A stretch of DNA of 57,909 nt, from the NCBI GenBank assembly GCA_023665755.1, contig JAMPDF010000002.1, positions 1 to 57,909 on the forward strand. The letters are read 5' to 3'. Shown here one piece after another: positions 46,429 through 55,677 of this stretch (positions are counted from its first letter, which is position 1; every line of letters starts with the position of its first letter). Both the position numbers and the translations under genes were made by a program. The notes below the pieces were generated by a model. The model was not told the origin of the DNA. It worked only from the letters and a program-made list of their open reading frames with translations, and did not search any database. Source of the DNA: Prevotella sp. (GTDB lineage Bacteria; Bacillota_I; Bacilli_A; ML615J-28; CAG-313).

Positions 46429-46619
46429 AGAAATAAGTCACACCCTTCTTCTTCAAATTGTTTTATTTTATCTCTTAATTCTTCAACTGATGTTTGCAAA
46501 AATCTAGCTAAACAATCTATGCACAAAAATTGTTTTGTGTGTCTAGAAATAAGTTTTTTATTTAGTGCTTGTATTTTCTTAGTAACATCTTTTCGACACT
46601 CTTCACATTTTATTTTCAT
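46425..46619 (-). CDS. 64-aa zinc-ribbon protein within BREX operon
   Basis: A small protein joined by ATGA overlaps both to brxP (upstream) and brxC (downstream), which is strong evidence that it is real and co-translated. It has CEEC near residue 5 and CIDC near 33, a four-cysteine zinc site, and a C-terminal amphipathic helix (SVEELRDKIKQFEEEGCDLFL). No enzyme motif. It is not one of the named BREX proteins I know. It could bridge BrxP and BrxC or bind DNA. Confidence 0.8.
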   Translation of the reverse strand: MKIKCEECRKDVTKKIQALNKKLISRHTKQFLCIDCLARFLQTSVEELRDKIKQFEEEGCDLFL

Positions 46620-49024
46620 ATTTTATCCACCATTTCTCTTAAAATATCTAATGATTTAAATTTTTTATTTAAATGAATATTATCTAGTCCACCTAATAAA
46701 TCGGCACTTAAATAACCTAGCTCTGTTAATGATCTTAAAACGGAATGAAATTTTTCTAATGGATAATTAAAAACTAATTTTGGCCCTATAATTTTTCTTT
46801 CATAAAAATCACTTACCGAATATTCATAGCTTTTAGTTTGTTCTGCTAAATAGTAAAGCATATATGTAATGCTAATTTTCGAAATATTCTCTGATCCTAT
46901 TTTCTTCACAAATCTTTCTCTGTTTTCTGTTTTATATGCACCCATCTTTAGCGAGTAATCTTCAAAATCAGACATCTCTTGTGAACAGCCAAAAGGTGTA
47001 TGTTCAAACATATTAAAAATTGCTCCAATCGGATTAGATAATGTATTTTCTTTTAAATCAGGATATCTATACTGTAATAATGTTAATATTCCATCTTTAT
47101 TATAATTAGTATCATTTAACAGATCATTGATATAGCAATTAATAATTGGAGAATTAAATGATAAATTAATCCACATTATTTGCCATGCAAGATATTCATT
47201 TTTTTTGAATATTTGACAAAACAAATAACCAAATTCAGATAATTTTTTTTCTTTTTTATCAACTATTTCTGCATCTCGAAACCAATTAATTGCAGCAGGT
47301 ATCATTTTATTCCCCAAACCAGGGTATTCTAAAAACCAATCATTCCCCATATCAACTAAGGCTCTGACCCATTCTTCTTTTAAACCAAATGTAGAATATC
47401 TGTCTACACCAGATGTTTTAGTTGTACTAGAACTCATACTAATTCCTCCTTCAGAAATTCTTCTCCTTGCAGCCACTATACATCCATAAGAGTTTACTTC
47501 ATAACATTTATGGCATTGTATACATCGCATTGGATCAATTGTAAATTCATTTTTTCTTATTGTTAGTGCTCCAGTAGGACATTCAGCTTCACATACACCA
47601 CATCTATCACAATATGCAGTTTTTGTTAACGCTTTATTTAATAAACTTGTTAAACCTAATTTTCCACTTGTCCCACTCATTGAAACTTTTAATTTATCAT
47701 CTTTATCAATAACAGAAAATTTCATAATATTATCTAATATTTTAATTTCTCCATGATAAGTAGTTGCGTCGATTTTATTCAACGTATATTTCCCAACAGT
47801 AGTTAACCAAATTTTCCATTCTTGTTTTGGCTTTTTTATTACACATTCATAATTAGGATCTTTTTTTAAAATATCCATTCTTGTTTCATCTATAGAAAGT
47901 CCTTTACCTCCAGCATTTTTTTTCCAATTACCCGAGCTAATATAATCATTAATTTTATTTTTATCAGATACTCCTATATTTTTCGCCATTTCTTCAATAA
48001 CTTGAATATAAGGTTTTGTTATGTTAGGATAAACTCTATGAATTATAAATTCCGACCATGATGAAGCAAATGGGCAAATATTACATCCGACCCTTGTTAA
48101 TCCAAAAGTATAAGCTTTATTAATTGGGATATTACACAAGCATAACATATATATATATATTTCAGTATTACTCCAATTAAAAATTGGTCTACAATTAATT
48201 AGATGAACGTGTTTTACTCCTTCTCCCACCCTATCATATCCTTCTCTTCTAGAACTCTCTTCAGCCCTAACTCCTTCAAACACAACACATTTTGGTTGCT
48301 TATTTATATTCAAAAAGTCTTTAAGCTTTCTAGTAAATAATGCAGTTTTTCTTACTTTACAACACCATCTATTCATTCTGCTAGGGGAGCCATATTTTTT
48401 CCACTGTTCGATAACTTCTACATCTGAGTCACAATATATAAGTTCAAAGTTTGGATATGTACGCTTATAGTATGTTTTTGTTTGTTCAACAGTTTCGTAT
48501 GTACAAGGAATTTCCATTCCAGTATCTGTATAGTATACTTTATATTTATCTGGTGGTATCACGCGTGCCACTAAATCAAGAGTTACTTGCGAATCTTTCC
48601 CACCACTAAATGCAACAGCAAATGCATCTACTCGTTTTGAATAATAATTATATTGTTCATTAATAAAATCCATTGCCTCATTTTGTAGCGAAAACAATTT
48701 CTCACTATTTATTTTTTTTAGTTCGTCCACATCTATAGGTTTCAATGATAAAACTGGTAATTCTGAGGGATAATTAATTCTAGGTTCATGATAAATATCT
48801 CCTCCTTTTGCTTCAAAAATAAATTTTCTATCATAATAATACTTACGATCGATGCACCAACAAACAGGTTTATTTTCTTTAGCATATGTATATTTATCGA
48901 TTCCTAATAGTCTTAATTCATCTGTATAAACTACTCTTGGAGAATTAAGTTCTTCTTCTTGATTAATATTTGAATCAACCAATAAAATTAAATTGTTTTT
49001 TTTATACCAAACAGCTTTATACAT
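46616..49024 (-). CDS. brxP: BrxP: DndC-like PAPS-reductase, ferredoxin and DUF4007 fusion
   Basis: An 802-aa fusion, first gene of the operon. Residues about 130-330 form a PAPS-reductase/DndC-like domain: PP-loop SGGKDS at 140-145, C221-C222 and C314-x-x-C317, the cysteine set that binds a 4Fe-4S cluster in DndC and APS reductases. Residues 472-507 carry a ferredoxin pair (CDRCGVCEAECP and CIQCHKC). From about 545 to the end it fits DUF4007 (TFGLKEEWVRALVDMG, GLGNKMIPAAINWF). Such a protein could activate and transfer sulfur to the DNA backbone, with electrons through the clusters. BrxP marks BREX type 4. AGGAGA precedes the ATG. Confidence 0.9.
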   Translation of the reverse strand: MYKAVWYKKNNLILLVDSNINQEEELNSPRVVYTDELRLLGIDKYTYAKENKPVCWCIDRKYYYDRKFIFEAKGGDIYHEPRINYPSELPVLSLKPIDVDELKKINSEKLFSLQNEAMDFINEQYNYYSKRVDAFAVAFSGGKDSQVTLDLVARVIPPDKYKVYYTDTGMEIPCTYETVEQTKTYYKRTYPNFELIYCDSDVEVIEQWKKYGSPSRMNRWCCKVRKTALFTRKLKDFLNINKQPKCVVFEGVRAEESSRREGYDRVGEGVKHVHLINCRPIFNWSNTEIYIYMLCLCNIPINKAYTFGLTRVGCNICPFASSWSEFIIHRVYPNITKPYIQVIEEMAKNIGVSDKNKINDYISSGNWKKNAGGKGLSIDETRMDILKKDPNYECVIKKPKQEWKIWLTTVGKYTLNKIDATTYHGEIKILDNIMKFSVIDKDDKLKVSMSGTSGKLGLTSLLNKALTKTAYCDRCGVCEAECPTGALTIRKNEFTIDPMRCIQCHKCYEVNSYGCIVAARRRISEGGISMSSSTTKTSGVDRYSTFGLKEEWVRALVDMGNDWFLEYPGLGNKMIPAAINWFRDAEIVDKKEKKLSEFGYLFCQIFKKNEYLAWQIMWINLSFNSPIINCYINDLLNDTNYNKDGILTLLQYRYPDLKENTLSNPIGAIFNMFEHTPFGCSQEMSDFEDYSLKMGAYKTENRERFVKKIGSENISKISITYMLYYLAEQTKSYEYSVSDFYERKIIGPKLVFNYPLEKFHSVLRSLTELGYLSADLLGGLDNIHLNKKFKSLDILREMVDKI

Positions 49025-49061
49025 AAAATCTCCTAAATATTAATATTTATTATTAAGTTAT

Positions 49062-49090
49062 ATTATATCATCAATTATCTTTTTTTTCAA
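49062..49090 (-). promoter_or_regulatory. Promoter of BREX operon
   Basis: Minus-strand TTGAAA at 49085-49090, 17 bases, TATAAT at 49062-49067, and a TGA before the -10 (extended). It is the only strong promoter found for the seven-gene unit, which has nearly continuous overlaps. Confidence 0.75.
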
Positions 49091-49154
49091 CAAAACTCCC
49101 TTATTTACTATCTTATTCAACATTATTCTCATCATTTTATAAAAGGAGACACCA

Positions 49155-49389
49155 TCAATTAACAGCATCTCCACATTCTTCTATTTCATCTATCCTATCC
49201 CATATTGCTTTTTCTATTTCTAGTAGTAATTCTATTATTGAAATATACTTATCTGAATCATTAGGGTTTGGATAGATAACTATTAAATTATTCCTTAACT
49301 CAAATAGTAATCTTAGGTCTGGTAATTCATCTATTATCTATTATCTTTAATCTTTGTTTTCTTGTTTGTTCTTTATCCATATCATTCAT
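49155..49389 (-). pseudogene. Small gene broken by a 7-bp tandem duplication
   Basis: From ATG 49387-49389 the frame stops early after IIDNR. The cause is a direct repeat TATTATC TATTATC at 49332-49345 (plus strand). Removing one copy restores an open frame of 75 aa that ends at 49155: MNDMDKEQTRKQRLKIIDEL then an acidic, helical protein ending EECGDAVN. It is a third member of the small gene unit 49155-49862. Function unknown. Confidence 0.7.
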
Positions 49390-49442
49390 TTCTTTCAAAT
49401 AAACAATATACTAAAAGAATAATAACTCCAGCAAAGCGATAA

Positions 49443-49631
49443 CTATTCTTCTTTTGGTTTATTATAATCTGGTCTTAGTTCAACTCTACTCATTTTTAAA
49501 CAATTAAAAAGGTGAGGATTATTACTAGCACATGCTCTTACTTGAACTGAATCAACGAATGATCCATCTTTCTTAAAGAATAATTCTTGTTTAGTTATTT
49601 TATCAGCAATTTCTTTAGAATGTAAAGTCAT
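49443..49631 (-). CDS. 62-aa protein, partner of Phd-like gene
   Basis: An unrecognised small protein whose ATG directly follows the TGA of the upstream gene (TGAATG), so the two are coupled. It has two cysteines and a basic middle; SFVDSVQVRACASNNPHLFNC is distinctive. No toxin fold can be named. It could be the toxin of a two-gene unit, or simply a conserved mobile-element protein. Confidence 0.5.
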   Translation of the reverse strand: MTLHSKEIADKITKQELFFKKDGSFVDSVQVRACASNNPHLFNCLKMSRVELRPDYNKPKEE

Positions 49632-49862
49632 TCATGGTTCATATTTAAGGACTCTAATCATAGCTTCTGGAAGTGTCATACGTTTTGCTTTTTGTTTTTC
49701 TGTTCTAATTAAATCATTAGCGTTAATAACAGATAACTTATACATTGCGTTATTATCTGCTAGTAAAACAAAACCATATTTCTTAACCATTCCAATTACT
49801 CTATCAAAATCTTTTGCTAATTCTTCTCTTCCTACAATTTGTTCGGTATTATTAAATCTCAT
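49632..49862 (-). CDS. 76-aa Phd/YefM-like protein
   Basis: A small protein whose N-terminal half (VGREELAKDFDRVIGMVKKYGFVLLADNNAMYKLSVINANDL) resembles Phd/YefM antitoxins: an early helix, then a strand pair with a 'leave it alone' style nucleic-acid binding fold. AGGAGG lies eight bases before the ATG and a near-consensus promoter lies upstream. It heads a compact set of three small genes, one broken. Antitoxin role is an inference from shape and context. Confidence 0.5.
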   Translation of the reverse strand: MRFNNTEQIVGREELAKDFDRVIGMVKKYGFVLLADNNAMYKLSVINANDLIRTEKQKAKRMTLPEAMIRVLKYEP

Positions 49863-49902
49863 TATTATGTCCTCCTATTAATTTATTTTCTCTTATATTT
49901 AT

Positions 49903-49931
49903 ATTATACCGCATAAGAAATGTTACTTCAA
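49903..49931 (-). promoter_or_regulatory. Promoter of the small Phd-like unit
   Basis: Minus-strand TTGAAG at 49926-49931, 17 bases, TATAAT at 49903-49908. Confidence 0.7.
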
Positions 49932-49959
49932 GTGAATAAGCAGCTTATTTATTTTTAAA

Positions 49960-50185
49960 AAGTGTCCATTTTTCTTGAAGTTTTTTATGTATTTTTACAA
50001 TTTAAAAAGTATAATTATTAATTATATCAATGTCCACTTTTTATTCTAGTAGAATTAATAAAATTGAAATATTATCATGTATTTTACTAGTATTTACTTA
50101 TATTTAGTGTCCATTTGATGTTTTAAAACTGTTCATTAAAAATGGACAAACTGTCCAGTTAGTTTTAAAAGTGTTCATTTTAAAC
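49960..50185. repeat. IS21-like terminal repeat cluster without transposase
   Basis: Repeated units seen at the IS ends recur here: AAAAAGTGTCCATTTTT, AATGTCCACTTTTT, AGTGTCCATTTG, AAAATGGACAAACTGTCC and AAAAGTGTTCATTTT. No tip sequence or istA is present, so this is a third-site remnant of a related element. Confidence 0.5.
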
Positions 50186-50283
50186 CTTTTAAACTTTTTT
50201 AAATTTTTGATTTTTGAACATTTTATAATTTAAACTTTTTTTAAACTTCTATTTTTTCTATATTTTCTAGACATTAAAAAAAA

Positions 50284-50308
50284 GACCTAATTTTAATGAT
50301 TTTAGGTC
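50284..50308. repeat. Terminator-like hairpin in gene-free stretch
   Basis: Stem GACCTAA/TTAGGTC with an 11-base loop and an A run before it. It lies in the gene-free stretch 49932-50784, with no gene adjacent to end. Confidence 0.45.
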
Positions 50309-50371
50309 AATTTTAGTGTAAAATCAGTGTTTTTTAACACATTTTTACTATTTTTAGTTTTTGGGGCAAAT

Positions 50372-50416
50372 TCGCGGCCTTCTGGTCGCGAGACAAATTC
50401 AACGTACAACGTTGAA
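50372..50416. repeat. Two adjacent GC-richer hairpins
   Basis: TCGCGGCC/GGTCGCGA with loop TTCT (50372-50391), then TTCAACG/CGTTGAA with loop TACAA (50398-50416). They stand out from the surrounding about 20% GC sequence. The rest of 50417-50784 shows no gene or repeat. Confidence 0.5.
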
Positions 50417-50784
50417 CATACAAAAGAAAGACACAATAAGAATACCAATATTTCTCTTTAAGTTTAGTAGTTAGTATTTGTTCCATAAGTTATAAAACAA
50501 TTCCTACTTGCTTTCAAACGAAAATTCAAAAATCCATTTTAGGTATTGTACATCCTTAAATGGCATCAATAGAGTATTTTGCTAATTTGAAAAGGCATTT
50601 ACACCTTCAAATTCTATTATTTATTAATGTATTCTTCATACAAAACGTTCCAATAAAATATCTTTATATAGAATTTATTATTTTGATTATAGAATAGCCA
50701 ATTTTCTTTCTATTCATTGTATCTTGATGATACTTCAATATAAATTGAAGCATTCGTATACATTATAAATGTTTCATAGCAAAT

Positions 50785-50815
50785 AAAAAAGTCATAAGAT
50801 TAACTCCTATGACTT
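50785..50815 (-). terminator. Terminator of the ABC pair
   Basis: On the minus strand, stem AAGTCATA/TATGACTT with an 11-base loop is followed by TTTTTTATTTG. Confidence 0.75.
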
Positions 50816-50860
50816 ACTCTAGTCCATTATAGTATTTTTTCAATTTATTATAATATAATA

Positions 50861-53542
50861 TTAAATATCATATTTAGAAATAATTTCTGCTGGCGTTTTT
50901 TTCATTAATAATATAATTGGAATTAAACCAAATATTAGATTAATAATATACAAACTAAACATTCCTGCAAATAGCAATGATGCAGAAACTGGTGCAATTG
51001 TATTTGTTAGGATAGATAATTTCATAGAAATAAAGGAGTATCCTATTGTTACAATCAAGTAGCCTAAAATTGATGTTAATGTTGTATTAACAAAGATATT
51101 AGATACATATCTTTTGATAATTTGACCTCTTGTGGCTCCAATTGATCTATAAACACCTATTTCTCTTATTTCATTAATTAACTTGCTTCTATTTGAAAAA
51201 TAAACATAAATCATTGAAATAGCTAACATCATACCTACAAATAGTAATTGAATGTTTCTATCATATTCTTTAAAACTTATGTCTAATTTGTATCTAATTT
51301 CGAATGGAGTATAGACATCAAATCCTTCATTTTGAATATTAGTTAGATTTTCATCACTTATTTCATAAGTACATCCACCCTGGTTTTCTCCCATATCATA
51401 TGCAAAACGTAAATATGTATTTTTATTTGAAATTACAACTTCATTATTGCCAATCACATTTTTACTATGATAATAACCTACTACTTCATATTCTCCACCA
51501 GAAATATGAACTGAATCACCAATTTCAAAGGCTGAATATATACTTACTAATATTTCGTTATCTTCAGTTGGTATTCTTGAATGTTCATTTCTTAAAGTAT
51601 CCAATTTAAAATCTATATGTTCTTGGTTTAAAATGAATTCAGCATTTTTTAGTGCATAATGAACAAATCCTTCATCTGAGAACTCACAGCCCAGTAAATC
51701 CTGATTAGAAACTATACACATTGCTTCACTTCCACTAAAATAACCTACTACTTTATATATACTATTTAAATCATCTTTATATGTAGTTTTATGGTATAAT
51801 TCCTTAAATTTATCATTAATTAGAATTTCATTTTCCTGAGTAATATCTTTACCATTAGTTATAGTATAATCTTCGTATTCTTTATGCCTAACATTGGCAT
51901 CATTCAATTTATCTAATGTAGTAGAATCAAATGATACATATTCATCTGTAAAAAATAATTTAAAATTATAATATACATTTGAATTATAATATACACTATT
52001 CGTATTCACAGAACTGACACCACTAACTATATAATTATCAATTTCAAGTCCAATCAGTAAATCATATCTTCCTTTTAAATCACATTCTTCTAAAAGTTTA
52101 TCTGCTAATTCCTTACCTAGCACTACTTCATTATGTAATGGTTCATCTCCAACTATTAAACTCAATTTGTCAATCTTGTCATAAGGATATAAGTTATTAA
52201 GAAAACTAACACGCTTAGCATAATTAGAATTAAACGTAAAATCAACACTAACATATTTAGGTTGAGTTACATAAATATTATCTATATATCCTTTATCAAT
52301 TAAATGATAAACTTCTTCTTTGGTAATAAAAGTTCCATAACATTCTTCAATATTATATCGTGGGTTATTGATTTCATATGCATTTTCAGTAGAATAACTA
52401 GAAGTATCCATATATTTGTAGTTTGAAACTGAAATAATACAAGAAGCCATAGCAATACCTATTACTAAAAAAATAGCATTAAATATTTTAGATATTTTCT
52501 TAGTATTTATAAATTCAATACAGGATTTTTTTAGTTGAATAAATAATCTTGAAAATATATTTTTAGTTTTAGTTTCTTTATACCAAGAAATATCAAAATG
52601 ATAATCTTTAACTTGTTCCTTTTCTAAATGTTTATAATGATCATCAATTAATTGAATATTAGACTGTTTTACAAGTTGAATATTACTAGAAGTATCTATA
52701 TAAATCGTATTATTTTTAATGATGACATTTAATTCAACGGGCAGACTCGATTGGTCAGAAAATAAATTAATCCTAATGTTTTCATTTTCTAGTTTATCAT
52801 TATCTAAATCTTTTAAATAAATTTTCTTATCACTTGATACATTTAAAGATGTTTCAATTGAATGATTTATTTTATCATCAATAATCTTTCCATCACTAAT
52901 AGTTATTATTCTATCACTATAAAATTTAGCAATTTCATTATTATGAGTCACCAAAATAACTAAAGTGTTTTCACTAAGTTTTTTTAATATATTCATAACT
53001 TCAATAGTGTTTTCACTATCCAAGTTACCTGTAGGTTCATCAGCAATAATCACTTTGCATTGTTTAATTAAAGCTCTAGCAATTGATACACGTTGTTGTT
53101 GGCCGCCTGATAGTCTACCTGCCAGTTTTTTTCTAAAATTGTACATACCAACAGACTTCAAAGCATATTCAATACGTTTATCTTGTTCTTCAAGATCTGT
53201 TATTTGAATTAAGTCTAAAGCAATTTTTAAGTTTTCATAAACGGTTTTATCTTCAAGTAATAGATAATTTTGAAAAATATAGCCAATATTGTCTTTTCTA
53301 AAAGAATCAACTTTTGTCATATTATATCTATCAAAACGAATATCATCAAAACGAATTGAACCTTCATTAGCCTTATCTAAGCCACCTATCACATTCAATA
53401 ATGTAGTTTTACCACATCCCGATTTGCCAATAAGGCTAACTAATCCAGAAGAAGGTAATTCAATAGAAACATTGTTGATAACGTGTAATTCATTTTCTTT
53501 GTTTTTATTGTAAAACTTATTTAGGGAAGTTATCTTAATCAT
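50861..53542 (-). CDS. MacB-like ABC transporter (ATPase-FtsX permease fusion), 2nd gene
   Basis: An 893-aa fusion of an ATPase (about 1-225) and an FtsX-type permease. Walker A GKSGCGKTT, signature LSGGQQQ and the ADEPTGNLD Walker B of the LolD/MacB group are present. A first membrane helix near 365 (IFLVIGIAMASCIISV), a large extracytoplasmic region, then three C-terminal helices follow. ATG 53540-53542 has AAGGAG nine bases upstream. Its start region overlaps the end of the other transporter by 8 bases. MacB-type systems in Bacillota often export or give resistance to peptides. Confidence 0.88.
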   Translation of the reverse strand: MIKITSLNKFYNKNKENELHVINNVSIELPSSGLVSLIGKSGCGKTTLLNVIGGLDKANEGSIRFDDIRFDRYNMTKVDSFRKDNIGYIFQNYLLLEDKTVYENLKIALDLIQITDLEEQDKRIEYALKSVGMYNFRKKLAGRLSGGQQQRVSIARALIKQCKVIIADEPTGNLDSENTIEVMNILKKLSENTLVILVTHNNEIAKFYSDRIITISDGKIIDDKINHSIETSLNVSSDKKIYLKDLDNDKLENENIRINLFSDQSSLPVELNVIIKNNTIYIDTSSNIQLVKQSNIQLIDDHYKHLEKEQVKDYHFDISWYKETKTKNIFSRLFIQLKKSCIEFINTKKISKIFNAIFLVIGIAMASCIISVSNYKYMDTSSYSTENAYEINNPRYNIEECYGTFITKEEVYHLIDKGYIDNIYVTQPKYVSVDFTFNSNYAKRVSFLNNLYPYDKIDKLSLIVGDEPLHNEVVLGKELADKLLEECDLKGRYDLLIGLEIDNYIVSGVSSVNTNSVYYNSNVYYNFKLFFTDEYVSFDSTTLDKLNDANVRHKEYEDYTITNGKDITQENEILINDKFKELYHKTTYKDDLNSIYKVVGYFSGSEAMCIVSNQDLLGCEFSDEGFVHYALKNAEFILNQEHIDFKLDTLRNEHSRIPTEDNEILVSIYSAFEIGDSVHISGGEYEVVGYYHSKNVIGNNEVVISNKNTYLRFAYDMGENQGGCTYEISDENLTNIQNEGFDVYTPFEIRYKLDISFKEYDRNIQLLFVGMMLAISMIYVYFSNRSKLINEIREIGVYRSIGATRGQIIKRYVSNIFVNTTLTSILGYLIVTIGYSFISMKLSILTNTIAPVSASLLFAGMFSLYIINLIFGLIPIILLMKKTPAEIISKYDI

Positions 53543-55607
53543 ATGATTCAACTCCTTTTAAACTAGTAGAAACTGAATATTTAAAAAGCTTTTTATTAAA
53601 TCTTCTTGATGTTGAAAAAATAAAGATGAATAAAGAAATACTGTAAATTATTATTGTAAATAAATCAACTGATTGGAACTCCTTTAATGCACCTATTAAA
53701 TTTGTTAGTAAAACAAATATCCCATATGCAAGTAAGATTGCAAAAACTCCAATTATTACGACTTCGTATGTTACAATTTTCTTCATATCTTTTTTACTAA
53801 CACCTAGTGTTCTTAATATTTCATAATCCTTTTTCTTTCCAGAATAAACCTTAGCTAATATAAAATAGGTAACAAAATACAATAATATTAACACCAAACA
53901 AGCTAAACTCATTATCAAGTAATTTGTAATATTATTAATTATATCATCGACCGTAGGTTCCCCTTTCATTTGTGAAACAATATCAACGCTATAACCTTTA
54001 TTTCTTAACTTACTAGCTATCAACTCTATATTTTCTCCATAAACACTACATTCATATATTTTGCCGTTTTTAATTTTTCCTAAATCAAAGACAAAAGTAT
54101 TTTTTTCATAATCGCCATAAACAATATTATAGTCTGAATATTCATATAATCCTTCTATCTTGTAGCTAAATTCTATCGAACTATTTTTAAATTTTTCGGG
54201 AATATATAGTGTATCTTTTGCTACATCATTTCTATATTCAATTTCTAAGTCTTGCAATTCGTCATTAATTTTAAAATCAATAGATAAGTTATATTCTATG
54301 TCAGCAACATATTTGTCTAATAATTTATTCTTTAAAATTAATTCATTTTCAATGTGATCAGATATTGCAACACCCGCAACTTTTAGAGTTATTGGCAATG
54401 AGCGACTATATTCTGGACAAACTATATCTACGTTTTGACCAATAAGATTTTTATATTGAAATATATTTTCTCTACCTCTAGGAATAACAATGACGATCTC
54501 ATTGTCATTTATTGCGGCATTTCCATACTTATATTCATAATCATAAGCATACGAACCATAGTATGAATGAATATATACACCTTCGGTTGCAATGATATTA
54601 AAGTACTTATCTTCATAAAATGGATTTACCACATAATCATTACTTACTTCTTTAATATCATTCATATCAATTTCACTTCTATCAAGATTATAAACATATA
54701 GTCTATGATCTTGAAGATAAGCATACGAATTAGAATAATAGTAAGTATTAGAAACTTTAATGATTTGGAGTAAAAAAAGCATAATTAAAGCAACTACAAA
54801 AAAAATAGATGCAGTAAATATAGTCTTTTTTGGTGTAAATAAAATATTATTTTTGGCAATTTTAAAATTAACCTTATTGCTTAATGGTTTATAATCTAAA
54901 TTCAATTGTTGATCTTTATCTTTTGGAAATATTTTAAAAGAAGTATCTTCTATAATCTCGCCATCATTCATTTTAATCCTTCTAGTAACAATATGCTCAA
55001 TTAATGAATAATCATGTGTAACAATTAAAACTAATTTATCTTGTGCCACTTCTTTAATTAATTCAATGATTTCTTTTCCAGTTTTACTATCTAAATTACC
55101 AGTTGGTTCATCACAAGCTAAAATCTCACAATCACTTGCTAATGCTCTAGCAATGACACATCTTTGTTTTTCACCACCACTAAGCTTACTTCCTCTATTT
55201 TTTTCTTTTCCACTAAGACCAACTTTTCTTATTAAACCTAAAGCCTGTTCTTTAGCCGTATTCTTATCTAGCCCCTTCAAAAGTAATGGAATCATTATAT
55301 TTTCAAGAACAGTATATGAATCAATTATATTATAATTTTGAAAGATAAAACCAACAGTATTCTTTCTAAAATCATCCATATCAGAAATTGAAAAATAAGA
55401 TGTTTCATTACCTTTATATAAAATTTCTCCATCATCAAAAGTATCTATTTTAGTAATTACATTTAATAAAGTAGACTTACCACAACCACTATCACCAGTA
55501 ATTGCTACAATTTCACCTTTTGAAAAACTAAGATTAATATTACGTAAACCTAAATTAGTAACACCATTAGATGAATAATATTTATTAACATTAATCAATT
55601 CAAGCAT
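53535..55607 (-). CDS. MacB-like ABC transporter (ATPase-FtsX permease fusion), 1st gene
   Basis: A 690-aa fusion with the same layout as its neighbour: ATPase (Walker A GDSGCGKST, signature LSGGEKQ, CDEPTGNLD), a first helix near 285 (FFVVALIMLFLLQI), an extracytoplasmic part rich in tyrosine, and three C-terminal helices. ATG 55605-55607 has AAGGAGA upstream; the frame is open for 40 codons further, but these include the promoter. With the downstream gene it probably forms one complex. No histidine kinase pair, which often regulates such pumps, is nearby. Confidence 0.88.
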   Translation of the reverse strand: MLELINVNKYYSSNGVTNLGLRNINLSFSKGEIVAITGDSGCGKSTLLNVITKIDTFDDGEILYKGNETSYFSISDMDDFRKNTVGFIFQNYNIIDSYTVLENIMIPLLLKGLDKNTAKEQALGLIRKVGLSGKEKNRGSKLSGGEKQRCVIARALASDCEILACDEPTGNLDSKTGKEIIELIKEVAQDKLVLIVTHDYSLIEHIVTRRIKMNDGEIIEDTSFKIFPKDKDQQLNLDYKPLSNKVNFKIAKNNILFTPKKTIFTASIFFVVALIMLFLLQIIKVSNTYYYSNSYAYLQDHRLYVYNLDRSEIDMNDIKEVSNDYVVNPFYEDKYFNIIATEGVYIHSYYGSYAYDYEYKYGNAAINDNEIVIVIPRGRENIFQYKNLIGQNVDIVCPEYSRSLPITLKVAGVAISDHIENELILKNKLLDKYVADIEYNLSIDFKINDELQDLEIEYRNDVAKDTLYIPEKFKNSSIEFSYKIEGLYEYSDYNIVYGDYEKNTFVFDLGKIKNGKIYECSVYGENIELIASKLRNKGYSVDIVSQMKGEPTVDDIINNITNYLIMSLACLVLILLYFVTYFILAKVYSGKKKDYEILRTLGVSKKDMKKIVTYEVVIIGVFAILLAYGIFVLLTNLIGALKEFQSVDLFTIIIYSISLFIFIFSTSRRFNKKLFKYSVSTSLKGVESYD

Positions 55608-55677
55608 ATTAGTTTCTCCTTTTTTCACACATTCTTTGTATGAATTGTTCTCATATCTATCTATTATATCTATACTT

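Noticed and set aside
49960..50185. Replication origin or DnaA-box cluster
   Set aside because: The repeats match the IS-end units (GTGTCCATTTT, GTTCATTTT), not TTATCCACA, and no dnaA-type gene is near.
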